Assembly: GCA_021397845.1 (NCBI GenBank)
Contig: JAHSVC010000024.1
Location: 434,001-498,000, forward strand
Length of the DNA stretch: 64,000 bases
Direction: 5' to 3'
Source: Areca catechu
Lineage: Eukaryota > Streptophyta > Magnoliopsida > Arecales > Arecaceae
Below are positions 41,953-54,548 of the stretch, piece by piece. The stretch's first letter is position 1, and every line of letters begins with the position of its first letter. Below the pieces are notes generated by a model, which made no database searches, had not been told where the DNA came from, and saw nothing but the letters and a program-made list of their open reading frames with translations. The position numbers and the translations under genes were made by a program.

Positions 41953-44900
41953 CATTCTTCCACTTTGGCTATATTAATTATAATTTTGAAACCATTTTAT
42001 TTTAAAATAACTCTCGGATTGAAAACAAAATGTGGCCACCATATGATCCATAGACAACACCTACAAATGACTCAATCCAACAGTATCCATGATACCGAAT
42101 CATGGGATCGTTGTACTACTTAACCGATACAAGACTTATCCATGGTTACAAGCATCATAAACACCATCGACATGAGTCTTGGTGCGGTAGTGTAGCAAGA
42201 AAATAACATCAAGGTGATCAAAATAAAACATGTTATGTTTATTGTCAATCCTCCAATTTCTCTTCAACATGCTTAGAAACAAAATAGCAAAAGAAATTTT
42301 AGTGGCATCAAACAACAAGCTATTCTATCTCACATACTCAACAATGGTATCAATGATGAGACAGCATAACAAATCCGAGACTCGACACCTGATCTCGATC
42401 AGGTATATAATCAAAAGAGATATCTCATAATCAAAATAAATTAAACATATGTACCTGCAATTATGATTTCTTTTTAACCACATGCTATGTAACAAGCTAG
42501 AAAAATCTCACGACTTTAAAAGAAGTCTATATGTCTCGAAACACAATGAGATCTTATAATTATCAAATGAAACATATCTATATAACTGTTATTCTCAAGA
42601 TAAAGATACAAATTTGAGATATTATGTTATACTTTATTCCACATGTGCACATACAAAATTATATAGGAATGCAATGCATCAACTATCATATTAATAATGT
42701 ATATAATACATATGATAAAAAAATCAAATGAAACCAAGCTTTTATAATAATAAAGTACAAATATAAAGTCACTCCCACTAACCAAGCACAATAAAAGAAT
42801 TCAATATGTCCATATTTTCAACATGCTTTGTAAAGCATATGGGCTTCAAAAATTTTTGGTTAGAGGATCGGCTGATACGAACTTTATTCATATACACTCA
42901 ACACTTATGTGTCCTTAGATTACAATCCAACAATCAATGATAAATAAAATTTCTCAATCAAGTCAATGTATAAATACATCAAACTTCCACTAATCCAAAA
43001 ATTAAAAGATTCTTAAAATGCCCATATTCTTGACATATTTCATAAAAACTATGGATCTTATTCTTGATTAGGGGATCAACAAATATTGACTTTGTATATT
43101 ATACAAAATATCTTCCTTTCAACTACAGCCTCTGACTGACAAAAATTCTATCTTTATATAGAAAGAAATAATGAAAACCCTTATTATTCATTTAAAAAAT
43201 ATAGCTACCTATAATTATAATAAATTATAAGTGGTTTTAAGATAATAAATAATTATAAGATCCAGGACAAAATCTTATAATAAAAATAATATGAATTGTG
43301 ACTTTGCAATATGCCACAATCTTTGCATGTATATCCAAGAATGCCATTAGATTCTATTTTCAAGCATTCTATAAAACAAAACCTCCAGTCATTTATATTA
43401 TCATAAGAAATGACATGTATCTATTTTCTTATCATATGATTTCTTTACTAATGCTACATCAACTAGTAATATATGTACTATAATTAGTTTATATATTTAA
43501 TATTGCTCTCCCACTGTCCTCCAGTATGATAAAATATAATATTTATATAAATAAGAGTAACAACTTATTTTCCTTTAATGTCATACTTCTAATAAATAGA
43601 AGCATCTAACATTATGCAAATCAGAATCTATAAATATGGCATGATTTGACTCAATATTCTTTATACCTCTATTAAGATAGTAGAATCTGTATTCATTTAA
43701 AAATAATTGAATAATCAAAATAAACAACGTATTATTACAAAATAAGATTTATTCATTGATGAATTATCAATGATTAAGTATTGCAGGACAACTCCAATAA
43801 TAAAGTTAAAAGATATTGGACTTCCTACCAATCTTTAACACAAAAAAGATATCATTTTTCTAAGAATATAGATGGCAGTTATTTAAGATCTTATACTAAA
43901 GACATCATGATAAATTGTACCTACTCATCATATTTTATACCATATCTTTCAGAGTGTACTTTGCCTCTCTGTCACACCATTTTATTTAGAAATTTCAGGC
44001 ATGGTGTATTAAACAACTATCCCATACTTATACAGTTATTTAATAATACTATTTATTTATTATATATGGAATCTTAGAATGTGACCGATACATATATATG
44101 AATTTTAAGTTCATTAAACTGCACAGCAAGAAAACTAAATATGATGAGTAGTCTATGTATTAGAGATAGAAATCTCATAATACTAATTTAGGTGCAATTC
44201 TCTCTAGTTTCAAGATATAAACCCTAACACCATCATACCATCCATCTCACATATTAATTTATCTATCCATCAGCTATCTAGACTTTCTTTTATCAGATTC
44301 TACATATCTATAACAAATGAGGTCAAAATTAGGTCACCATTCTTAAATACAATAATAAGAATGGAATCAATTATATAAATATATTTTAAATAAAATGATT
44401 CATCTTTTCTCACCTTTATAGGTAGCTTTATTTCAAAGTACTCTTATAAGATATCCACGATGGAAGATCATTACATAATGTAATATCTATATTCCATCAA
44501 ACTTAGTATTAGCACAATTTCAGTTTTTATATTTTATTTCAGTCGGAGTATCATAATGGGAGCATTAACTTTATTGAACACAAATATACTAACTACTAAA
44601 TAGTCATTATGTAGTTAATCAATAGAGAAATATAACAATATATTTTAAAAAATCTTTATAAGCGTTATTTTAATGAGAGTCATTGGTCCAACATAACAAA
44701 ACTTTCTTTAGAAAGAAAATGACCCACATAAGAAATCTCTCTTCAACAAATAATACTACACAATCCCTTCTAAATAGCTCACAGAAGGATCTTGTAAATC
44801 TCAATGAATAGGTCACTTTGGTGGTCACCATCCATCAAAATTTACAAACTTTCAATCAGGAATTATCAAGTCTTGACCTTTGAGGTGCCATAAGATATAT

Positions 44901-47615
44901 AAAATATCAATCAAGCTCATGTACGATGCAATATGTTTGAGGTACAAACAATAAATCAATAAAGACTTTGAATATATAAGCTATTTTCAATAAATGTATC
45001 ATGTGCATCATCATGAAACTCTCTTATAGATAAAGAATGTGCTATACTTTTGAGCTCTAAAAAAGAGATCAATTTAATGAAAATATAAATTTTGAAAATA
45101 TGTCTCCATTTGGATAAACAAATTTATTAAACCCGATATATATTTCTTTTCAAAAAAAATAAAGGTTAACACAATGAGGATACAAGGCATTCAAAAATAT
45201 GTCCCCTTTGGACAGACAAATTTTCTAAGCCCAATATACCTCTACCTTTGATATTTTGACCCAGTCAAAAAATTGAATAACAACATTCTTATTAATATAA
45301 ATGATTGTATAATCAAAGATGGCTGGAATGCAAAATACTAATCAATGGGCATGTACCATAAATGATATACAAGAGTCCAAATACAATATCATATATTTTT
45401 CTTTGAATAGAACATATAATATACATAAGTACTCTTCACATAAAATTACAAGCAAATGAAATACCCTAACAGTCATGAACCTATCCCCTTTGGACAGACA
45501 AGCCCATAAAAACTAGAGCACCATTACTACACAATGCCCTATGCAACCTTTCTAGATTAAAATATATAACAATCCCCTTTGAGCAGGCAGTTGTATGCAA
45601 TAATCAGAAATCCTCTCACAATAAAAAATTCATGGACAACATAAATAAACCACTTTGGTGATAAATACTTATGCTAATCCATAAATTATTCATATAAGGA
45701 AAACAAATGCCCAAATAAATACAAAATGATATACTTCAATGACATGTATGCTACAAAAGATCAATCTAAAATGGGATACTTTACAACATGCACCCCACTG
45801 ATCAATTATAATAATAATGCATTCTAACTCCCACTTCTATCAATGACACTTACTACACAACTATAAAATACCTTTAGACAAGAATTATAGTATATAATAA
45901 GTGTAACAAGCAATTACAGTCAATTTTGGATAAACTGTAATAGAGGCATCAATATATAATTTTCAAAAATAAAAGATGAGTCATTAGTCCTCAATAACTC
46001 AGCTATTCAAAAAATTCATAAAGTGCTATGAACCCTTTAAGGCTATGCAAAGACACTCGAATTATATAATAGTGAGTAGAATTATATATATATAATTTTA
46101 AATTATTTAAATATTTTATTATATATAAAGAACTCAATCAAAATATTCTTCAAATTAAAATGAGTCCAATGGTCTAAAAAATGCTCAAATCAAATATAAA
46201 ATGAGCAAGTTCCAGTAATTTTAATCAACAAACAAAGATAGAGGACCAAAACCATAAATTACAAAAAATACATGGACTTTTCTGTAAAATATATTTTCAA
46301 AAAAATAGGGATTTTAATATAAAATTTTTTAGGACTCAAATTAAATTTATAGGGGCTTAAGTGGAAAAAAAATCCCTTAATCCCAAAGTAAAAAAAAAAA
46401 AAAGGTCCAATGTAATTGGATCCAGCCAGTTCTTCAATTTGGACTAAATTTATAATTAATGAATTATATTCAAAGCGGGTTGTAACCCGATAACCCATCA
46501 ACTCAAAATTCTTTAAAATATTCTCTTCATCCTCCCCTTTTCAACCCAATTGAGACTTTCCAAAAACTCCATTAATGGCTTCTCTAAGCTTGGGATCTTC
46601 CTCCAAGGAGAGCCACCGGCCAAACCAACCACTAGTGGCCATTCCTTGCCCACCGGCGACCCAAAGTTTGGGAAGAGACAAGAACGAAGCGACACAGGAG
46701 AGCCATCGACCACTCGTCTAGTTATCCAAGAAGTCCGCCATGGCATTCACCACAAGCCGGATGGGGTCCAGCAATCCGGCAACAGCTCTGCTATCTCCTT
46801 CTGGAAGACGGCAAGGTCCCTGCGACGGGACACCTTAAATCGCCAAAGTCCAGCATGATCCATCCGGTGGTAGTATAGCGAAGGACCCCTTGAGATCCTC
46901 GAGAAAATAGAGCCAGGAGCTGCATCCCAAGGGCCCAGCACAACTCAGCATCAGCACCGGTAGATGAGCCTTAGTCGCCACCATCTAAATGATCGCCGGT
47001 CAATCGCTGTCGGATGCTTCTAGCAAGGTATGGAAGGAGGACGAGGGCACGGTGGTTCCCACCACTACCGATCCTTTTTTTTAATCAATATGAAAATATA
47101 TATTTTCCAAGGACTTGGATGCAGAAAGGATTAATATAAAATATCAGGAAGTCCAAAAGTCTAAGTACAAAATGGCCTTTTAGACCAAAATGTAATTATA
47201 AATTTGGAGGGACTAAATTGTAAAAGGGCTAATATATAATTCCTGAAAACCCAGGGGCCTTAGTGCAAAATGGTCATTTATTTTTTTATTGATGGTTTTG
47301 TTTGTAATCTCAACCACTGGCCGAGATCCGAAGCTCCCGATCATCGAGATCAGGTCTAATGCCCGATCACCGCTAGGTTTGATTATTTTTTTTATTCAAC
47401 TGGACTTTATCTTCTTCCTTTCCGGCAGTCACCGCGGCTTTCATCTCGATGCCGCCGGTCACCCCACAGCACGGACAACGTCTAGCATGCACAGATCCAT
47501 AACGATCGGTGAGGAAAAATAAGAGGAAGAAGGAAGGTTTTATTTTACAGATCTAAAGCATGGGAACATAATGATTCTAATCTTCCATCACAACAGCTAA
47601 AGCTCTGATATCAAA
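41953..47615 (-). other. LARD internal region, non-coding
   Basis: Mostly AT-rich with many short open frames without motifs. Four copies of a TCCCCTTTGGACAGACAA-like word lie at 45101, 45202, 45484 and 45573. On the minus strand the first kilobase after the primer site (about 46500-47520) is GC-richer, has ATG codons and rotated open frames (46513-46746, 46747-46941), and resembles an untranslated leader more than a gene. I find no Gag, protease or RT motif. Confidence 0.65.
47602..47613 (-). other. LARD primer-binding site (tRNA-iMet)
   Basis: Minus strand TGATATCAGAGC, one mismatch from TGGTATCAGAGC. It lies two bases inside the 5' LTR. Confidence 0.78.
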
Positions 47616-48140
47616 TGTAGAAAAATTTTCATTGATCCCATGAATCATTGATAGACAGAAGATTAGAACATAAATGTTTAGATCTGAATTTATAGTTTTT
47701 ATCACATAATCAATATCAAAAAGGGTTTACGATACATACCTATATTCGTATAATCCCAAACCTAGAAATGATACTCACATGAACATCGAATGCAAAGTCC
47801 TTCTCTCCAGCATCCTCTCGGTAGGCGGCTCATCGATGGGGCAAGCCGTGATAACAAAACTCATGTAGAATATGATATGATAATAAGGAGTGAAGAGGGG
47901 ACCTAGCCTATTATTTATAAGCAAACCCTAACAGGCCCTCCCATCACGGGCCAGTTGGGCTAAGACCTATACTATGCCACATCAACCACACCAACCTACA
48001 TGAGATACTCCTAGCCCAAACAATGATCACATAACATTGGGCCCATCATACGTCTATCAACATGGACCATAAAATCAATCTGGTTTTAATAAAAAAAAAT
48101 TTTAAATTAATGTTAGTCCAAATTAAAAAAAAAATTCTCA
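47616..48140 (-). repeat. LARD 5' LTR
   Basis: Partner of 41436-41952. It begins TGTAGAAAAATTTTC beside the primer site. The right edge (...AAATTCTCA) lies in an A-rich stretch and is uncertain by a few bases. Confidence 0.8.
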
Positions 48141-49601
48141 CAAAAAAAAATAGAAAAGATCGCATAGAGGCAATGAAAGAGACTCTTCCAGTCCCCCCTA
48201 ACAACTGGATTCTAGGATCCTATTTCTTGATGCTAGTGCAGGACCTTGTGCAACCAGTGAAATCCACTTCATGGCGACTCCCTTTTTGGACTCAGATGCT
48301 CGTGATGTTGAAAACGCAAACTTCTTCCTTGCTACGAAATATCTATTCTAGCATTAGATCTTTAGATAAATACTTATATCTGGAAATAATTGAGACCCCT
48401 GGATATTTGGTTAAGCTTGGTGATATATATCTAGACCGGGACCCAATCCTTGCGAGGCAAAGTCATTGGTTCACAAAATTAGGATCACCACCTCTATTTT
48501 AGATGGAATCCTAGTTAGATGAGTCCTGAAAAAAGCTCACAATTCAACGGGACCTTACACAATATATGATATTCTAGAAAAGTCTAATAACTCATTTAAG
48601 TTATTTAAGGTCCTTTCATTGGATTGAATATTTCTGTTGGACTATCTTTCTATTGGATGAAATATCTAGATCCTATACATCAAAATCTATAAGTGCCTCT
48701 ATCTCTTTTGATTTTATGGTACATGTCATGCATTATGATTTAGAGTTATATTGCTTAATGTTGCCGGACCGGAAGATGAGCTGACTAAGGCCCGACTCGA
48801 ATATGGCTGGAATTAAGATAGCTGCTGATGTGGAGCTAGATCTTGCAAGATCCTATCGTTGAAAGTTGGTCTTACAATATAGAAAAGACTAGAAAGTCCA
48901 TGCGATGGGGGATTTTTCAGTGGTAAACCCTCCAATACCTAAGTTAGTCTTTCAAAAAGATAAATAGAAAGGCTCGGAATCCCTTCTGGATTTAAAGTAG
49001 AGTAAAAAGAAAGAGTCGAAGAAGCGATGGAGGAAGAGATGGAACATGATTTATGGAAGAAGGGGATCTCAATGCGTATGAGTCCGCATCCTGAAAGATG
49101 GCACATGAGTGAGTGGACTTGCAGAGGTCAGGATACTTTGTAGAAGATGGAAAGTATATTAGATGGCTGCAAATGTCTTGATGAATACTTAGGATGGGAG
49201 TGTGCTATGAGAATAAGAAGAGGGTTTCTTTATTAGGAAGGGCTCTTAGGAAAGGTAGGGACTCTCAGTTTTGCTTTACCTTACCTCCTCATTCTTCTCC
49301 TTGCTTTGCTTCACTTTGACTTAACTGAAAGGTCCTGGAAAAGAAGTTTATAGGCATGTACCTGTTTCTTGAAAGAGATATGGTACACATTACAAGGAAG
49401 TGGTATCTAGCACATCCCGATTATTGTAGGTATGCACGTGACAAGGGCCATACCATGGTAGGTGGAGCAGAGAGTGGAGATTGGTATGTCTTTGCTATAG
49501 GGTATCCCCTAGGTGGCAAGCATTATATGGCCGTCGCTCTCAGGCGAACCCGATAATGGTCGATGTCCAATGGAGGGTTGGTGAGAACGTAGCTTGATGT
49601 C
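48141..49601. other. Unassigned stretch between LARD and T2
   Basis: Moderate GC, no LTR or retroelement motif. Plus-strand open frames at 48062-48502 (starting inside the LARD LTR) and 49356-49556 have no recognisable domain. It may be decayed transposon sequence or ancestral intergenic DNA. Confidence 0.35.
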
Positions 49602-50445
49602 TGTTGGCATAGAATCCCTTTCCCAACCGAACAAAGTTACTGGTTCACAGGTCCGCTCCCTGGTTTACCTGCAAAACAGATTCCTGGCTGGATGTTCTCC
49701 GGCGGGGGACACTCCGATGCCTAAGTCAGAGGCGGGCTCCAGTAACAGAATTGGGAAGATTCTGAGGATGGAGGATGGCGAGGAAAAAAACTCTGGATTT
49801 TAGGGTTTCGTTATGTCCTTTTCCTGGAATGTCCCCTCTTACCAGTATTTATATCAGCTGGTCCGGCATGCGGTTCCGTCCTCTTTCCTGCAGTTATGAT
49901 GGGGGGAGTTAATGGATTCTCCTCTATCCGTAACTGTGGGCGGTCATTAAATAGTTCCAGTCAGGCCAAAGATGTTACAGTTGGAGTTAGTGACCATGTG
50001 GCCACTTTGATGTAGTTCTACTCTAGAGGTGACAGTCGATCGTAACCATTTTCTTCCACGTTCGTGTGGGCTTGAGGTAGGTTGGAGATCTGCCTTCAGG
50101 CTTCCTTTTCAGGAATGTCCATGGCTGGATCGAAGGGAGTGTTTTCATCTCAAGATGTCTTCGGAACGATGCCTGTGGCCAAAGCCAAAGATCGTGTATT
50201 CAGCAAAGGCCGAAGACCATATCTTCGACCGGGATCGAAAGTCATGCCTCCGACTGAGGCTGAGGGTTATGTCTTCGGCAGAGGTTGAAAGCTAACTCTT
50301 CGACTGAGACCGAGGGTTGTATCTTCGTCTTGTCCGTTAACCATTCGGTTTCTTCTGGGCGCTTCAGTTCGACATGCCTGGTTCATGAGGGAGTGTTCGG
50401 GTAGTCGAACCAGTGGCTGATCTATGCCTGAATCGGTATATCCCA
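49602..50445 (-). repeat. T2 3' LTR
   Basis: It starts TGTTGGCATAGAATCCC and ends ...GGTATATCCCA. Sense-strand U5 has CTGACTTAGGCATCGGAGTGTC and TGTTTTGCAGGTAAACC, like Tat LTRs. A TATA box (GTATTTATATC on the plus strand, 49845-49855) would drive minus-strand transcription. A minisatellite lies at 50165-50335. The partner LTR is outside the window. Confidence 0.72.
50165..50335 (-). repeat. Degenerate ~28-bp minisatellite in T2 LTR
   Basis: About six units built around a TCTTCG-AC-GAG-CCGA(A/G)GGTTRTR pattern (CCAAAGATCGTG, CGAAGACCATATCTTCG, GATCGAAAGTCATGCC, CTGAGGGTTATGTCTTCGGC, GACCGAGGGTTGTATCTTCG). Several units contain CGAAGA/TCTTCG dyads. Located in U3, where promoter repeats are common. 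Confidence 0.7.
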
Positions 50446-50461
50446 ATAGTTGCCCCCCACT
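50446..50461 (-). other. T2 polypurine tract
   Basis: The minus strand reads GTGGGGGGCAACTAT directly before TGGGATATACC of the LTR. It matches the T1 pattern CTGGGGGGCAAT. Confidence 0.78.
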
Positions 50462-51062
50462 CATAGTTTTCAAAGTGGCAGTCTATCTCGAAGAGTGAGA
50501 GTATTGCCGGATTGTCGTTTTCCTCTAGGAGAGATGCGGCTGATGATTATGAGATCTCTGATTTGATCGTTCACCATAACTACTGGTTGATTTGAGGATT
50601 AGGTAGTGGACAGCTATCATTCCCTAATTAGAGTGTGAAAAAAGGACTGTTGGCGGTCTGATTTGATCTGTTTCGTGATGGTTCAGACAATCTTTTCGTT
50701 GAAATTTGGGTGGAGGTCGTGGCCCCTCCCTGTCCCTTGGAAAAGACGCGGACTCCATCTTTGCCGTTGGTTGGCGCTGCGTGGATCATGTCCTTCGGTT
50801 CTTTTCTTGTCAAATCAATTTAGGTTTGTTTGGGGCTTCGCATCCATCTCCAGCATTCGTGGTGGACTCAAAGAGATGGCCTCTTTTATCGAGGTGGCAT
50901 CTGGGAGTCTTCTTGTCCCTTTATGAGGAAAAGAGAAGACTGACTAAGGAAGCTTCTCCGCTTTTGTTTGCTTCTGCCTTTGGCCCAACTTTTCCTTCCC
51001 TGGTTATCAGTCTCTTACACAAGTAGGACCTGTCTCCCGCTTCCTTGTTTCATTTCCCTATC

Positions 51063-52908
51063 ATGGCTGAGACTGTGAAAACTCGAGGGGGGGAGGTTGT
51101 GTCTTCCGGGACTGATGATGTGGTGAGTCCGGAGCTAGTCTCTAGCTCCATTTTGCTAGAAAAGATGGCCTACCATCGGAAGCGTTATCATGTCCCGAAG
51201 AGTTTTCCTTAATACTTCCCATGCCTGAAGAGCGGGTGCATAAACCTCCCGTCGGGTGTCTTGCTGTGTACGAAGATCATCTAAAGGCTGGTCTTCGATT
51301 TTTGCTGCACCCTTTCTTCATCAAAGTCTTCCACATGTATCAGATTGTGCTCGCGCAGTTGACTCCGAATACTATTTAGAATATCTGCGAGTTCTTGGTC
51401 CGGTGCCACATAGCCAATATGAGTCCTGGGACCAATCTATTTACTTCCCTCTTTGTTCTCAAGAGGGATTTCCACGGTCATGGATGGTGGGTTATCGGCC
51501 CTTGGCCTGGCCACAAAATCATGGAGAACATGCCCAATGCTATCCATGGGTGGAAGCCCAACTTTGTTTTGTTTCTTCCACCGAACCATGGGGTTTCAAT
51601 ATCGAGTGGAGGGAGCCACATCTGGATGCCAATACTGGAAAAAAGGTTCTAGCGGTCGATCAATCTGATTATGTCTTGCTGTCTGGTTCAGAGGCCGTTT
51701 CCATCCATAAACTATTGGAGGAGAGGAATCTCCATCTTGCGGGGATTAGCGAATCTCCGGTGTTAGGTATAAGTGGTAGAGATTTTCGATCTTCCTCTTT
51801 TAATTTTCCCATGTTCTAGTTGATTCTGAAAGGAATTTTTGTTTGTAGGCGGCGAGATGAGGCCTGACTTGGGCTAGCTTCGTCAATCTTCTGTAAGGAA
51901 AGCAGCCCAGGTTCCCCCTTCGGGATCAGAAGTCCGGAAAAAGGTCCGGAGGAATGACCCTGGCAGGAGCAGAAGCGCTTCGACCTCCAAAGGAATGTCT
52001 GGAGGGGATGGGGTGCTGGCGATGGAGGTTTCGGAAGGACTTCTGCTAGATGAATTTCTACCGATAGTCGACTCTCCAATTCGGATTAGGGAGAGTCCGT
52101 CTCCGGTGGCTGATGCCCCATCGCCTTGCCCCCCTATGGTGGATAGGGGCAAGGCATCGCAGGTCGAGGAGGAGTCTGTCTAGGAGGCTCCTCCAGGTGG
52201 AAGTTGTCCCATGGGCCCTTCGAAGCTTTCCACCATTGGGGGTCTTTCAGTCCCCGCCATTGCTAGGCGAGCTTTGAAAGATGTTTTGCTGCCCCATGAT
52301 TTGGCTCCTCCAGGTGGAAGTTGTCCCAGGAGCTCCAAGTAGCCAGAGCCGAGAGGGAGGTTGCCGAGGAGTTGAAGCTGTCCATGGAGAATCAGCTCAC
52401 TCGCGTGGACGCTGAGGTTCAGGGCCTGAAGGGTGAACTGAAGAATGCCCACTTGAAGATCTCGAAGCAGGAGGTGAAGCTGAGGAATAAGAAGCAGATT
52501 GACTCCTTGGAGCATTCTGCTAAGGAGAACCAGAAGAAGGCCGAAGACCTAGCCAAGGTGGCTTAGGAGGCGGCCAGGAGGGCCGAAAAGGCAACTCTGA
52601 AGGCTGAAGCGGCCAGAAAGGAGTCCGAAACCATGAGAGAGCAGGCAGCTAAAGCTGTTGAAGACTTCAGAATGTCTTCACAGTTCAAGATGGAAGTAAA
52701 TGAAGCAAGCCTGTTCAGTTATCAATTTGGCTTTAATGATGGACTCCCCAAGGTCAGTGAGGTCTTCCCCGATCTTGATCTTTCCTGTGTCCCTGCATTT
52801 GATATCGAGGAGGAAAGAGAGGAAGAGATTGGAGGTCCTGATGAGGTCGAAGAGATGCCAAGTCGAAGCGAAGAAGTCCCGGTCGTAACCGAGGAGTTGG
52901 GTGGCTAG
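51063..52908 (+). pseudogene. T2 antisense gene unit 1 (PF04195-like plus coiled coil)
   Basis: The start is ATG 51063 (MAETVKTRGGE). After a frame change the domain reads VYEDHLKAGLRFLLHPFFIK, LAQLTPN and GWWVIGPWPG, like exon 1 of the T1 antisense gene. An 82-bp intron (51767-51848) follows SPVL in phase 1. The next exon is Ser/Pro-rich, then a coiled coil (52330-52700, VAEELKLSMENQL; ARRAEKATLKAEAARKESE) ends in VFPDLDLSCV and an acidic tail. TAG at 52181-52183 and 52564-52566. A 26-bp direct repeat (52186, 52303) lies before the coiled coil. It is homologous to the T1 gene, is antisense to pol, and is broken. Confidence 0.78.
51767..51848 (+). other. Intron of T2 antisense unit 1
   Basis: 82 bp, donor GTTAG/GTATAAGT, acceptor TTTGTAG/GCGG. 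The junction is phase 1 and gives PVLGGEMRP. Position and phase equal intron 1 of the T1 antisense gene (36803-36885). Confidence 0.7.
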
Positions 52909-53516
52909 TACGGTAGTTCCGATCCAGGCTGAAGAGGGGGTCCAGGCCGAAGGTTCTCTGGCCTTGGCCCAGGTTGAAGAAATCCTCTCCGCCCAGATTG
53001 ATGAGATACTCCGTTCTGCCAATGCTGGGTCTCTCTTGGCTGATCTGTAGGGATTTGTCAGGCTTCAGCTTTGTACTTCTTTTTTTTCTTCCTTTGGTAT
53101 GTAATCAATGAATTCTCCTAGATTAATGAGCATTTCTCCTTTTTCCCTTTTTGTGGATGCCCTGGGCTCCCCCAAGTATGGAATTTTCGAACTTGGCTTA
53201 GGTAGGGTCATTGATTTTAGCGATGGACTGAATCATGCAGCTCTTCGTTAAGTCGATTTCTCTGAACATAGGCTCCTCCTTTGGACCTTGAAACATGTAG
53301 GGAAGTCCCTACATAAGGGGAACCTCTAGCTTACCGGGGGTTTGGCGACCATTATGCTGTTGCCTGGAGAGATGATGGCGATCATAGCCATAATGACTGT
53401 GCTTGGGAAAAGGGGTCATCATGGCTGCAGCCTTTTAGTGGTCCCTCCTAACACACAAGTTGGGGTACTGGTTTATTAGGGCAAGCATACGTGGCATGCC
53501 CGGGAGCCTGCTGTAA

Positions 53517-54548
53517 ATGGGGGCATTTGATCTGAGCCTCGCCAACCTCGATGTAAGGAAGAGGGTTTCCTTGGATCAACTACCATTCGCTCCTAGCAAC
53601 GCCGCTCCCAACACTATTCTTGTCTCCTCATCCCCGCGCCGCTTGGAGATCTTCCCGTGGCATGAGGCCGAACCTAGCACAGCTCAGGCAGGCAGCAAAG
53701 GGGAGGCCAATGAGAGACTTCCAGGTGAAGAGATCGGATCGGAGATGGAGGTGCATGTTGGCATTGCCGTGTGCCCAGGTTGGGAGAAGTGTCCCAATCG
53801 AGATAGGTTCTTCCTCAGGGGAGGAATCGGCTTCTCCTGGGGGGCCGTGCCGGCTAGGCCATCTAAGAAGTTTAGCCCGCGAGATGCCGGCGAGGTTACC
53901 TCACAAGTCGAAGATGCCAAGCTTGCAGCTCCGGCCACGAGAAAAAGGAGTCCTGTGGGGTGTGATACACCTGCCACCGGAACCGGGAGGCAGGAGTCTG
54001 GGAATCCTTTTTCTGCCATCCTTCTTGGGATACAACAGGTAGACTCCGGCATGCATGTTACTTGTCCGTATTCATCGGCTAGATTAACCTCGCATGTGCT
54101 CCCTGTTTCACAGGTTTCTCATGGCCTTTCTTTACTGGAGAAAGGTGCCCACGAATCCCTCAGCTTCGACGAGGGCCTCTAAAGTCAGGTGACCTCGGCT
54201 ATAGTTGAGAAAGATGTTGCCAAAAGGCTTCAGGCCACCGTAGAAGAGGAGTTGGGCAAGACTGTCGCCTCCAACGATGTCCTGAGAAAACAATTGGGGA
54301 CTTTTTAGGCGCAGGCGGCTGATATGGTAATCATTCTTTCAGGTTACGCCGATTGCTTAGATAAAGTTAAGAAACTTTACCGCAGCCTGGACTTGTCTTC
54401 GGTTGCTGTTCTGGGGGATGGAGCTGAAGACTCCAAGGTTCGGTCCAATGTGGCATCGCCGCGTTCTAGTGAAGGCAGAGCGCTGGTCACCGGTGAAGTT
54501 TCGATCCCTACTCCTATTTCGGCTGTTGAGAGGGTTGACATGGAATAG
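53517..54548 (+). pseudogene. T2 antisense gene unit 2 (partial)
   Basis: A 221-codon frame (53517-54182), low in recognised motifs but basic and Ser/Pro-rich like exon 2 of T1, ends at TAA. In the same frame KDVAKRLQATVEEELGKTV and, after TAG 54306-54308, AQAADMVIILSGYADCLDKVKKLYRSLDLSSVAV follow. The latter matches the conserved end of the antisense coiled-coil exon (compare FPQLDLSGV of T1). It closes at TAG 54546-54548 with AATAAA-like signals downstream (54622). The N-terminal PF04195 part is absent, so it is a partial duplicate. Confidence 0.6.

Larger units (their letters stand above)
41436..48140 (-). mobile_element. LARD-like non-coding copia-type element
   Basis: Two direct LTRs (41436-41952 and 47616-48140) share more than 500 bp, with differences spread along them. 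A primer site for tRNA-iMet lies at 47602-47613 and a polypurine tract just right of 41952, so the element runs on the minus strand. The 5.66-kb interior is AT-rich and has no retroelement protein motif on either strand. This is the layout of a large retrotransposon derivative needing enzymes in trans. No convincing 5-bp target duplication is visible (AAGAA left, CAAAA right). Confidence 0.75.

Noticed and set aside
46513..46941. Possible captured host gene fragment in the LARD-like element
   Set aside because: Short open frames on both strands, no motif, and a position just after the primer site that suits an untranslated leader.
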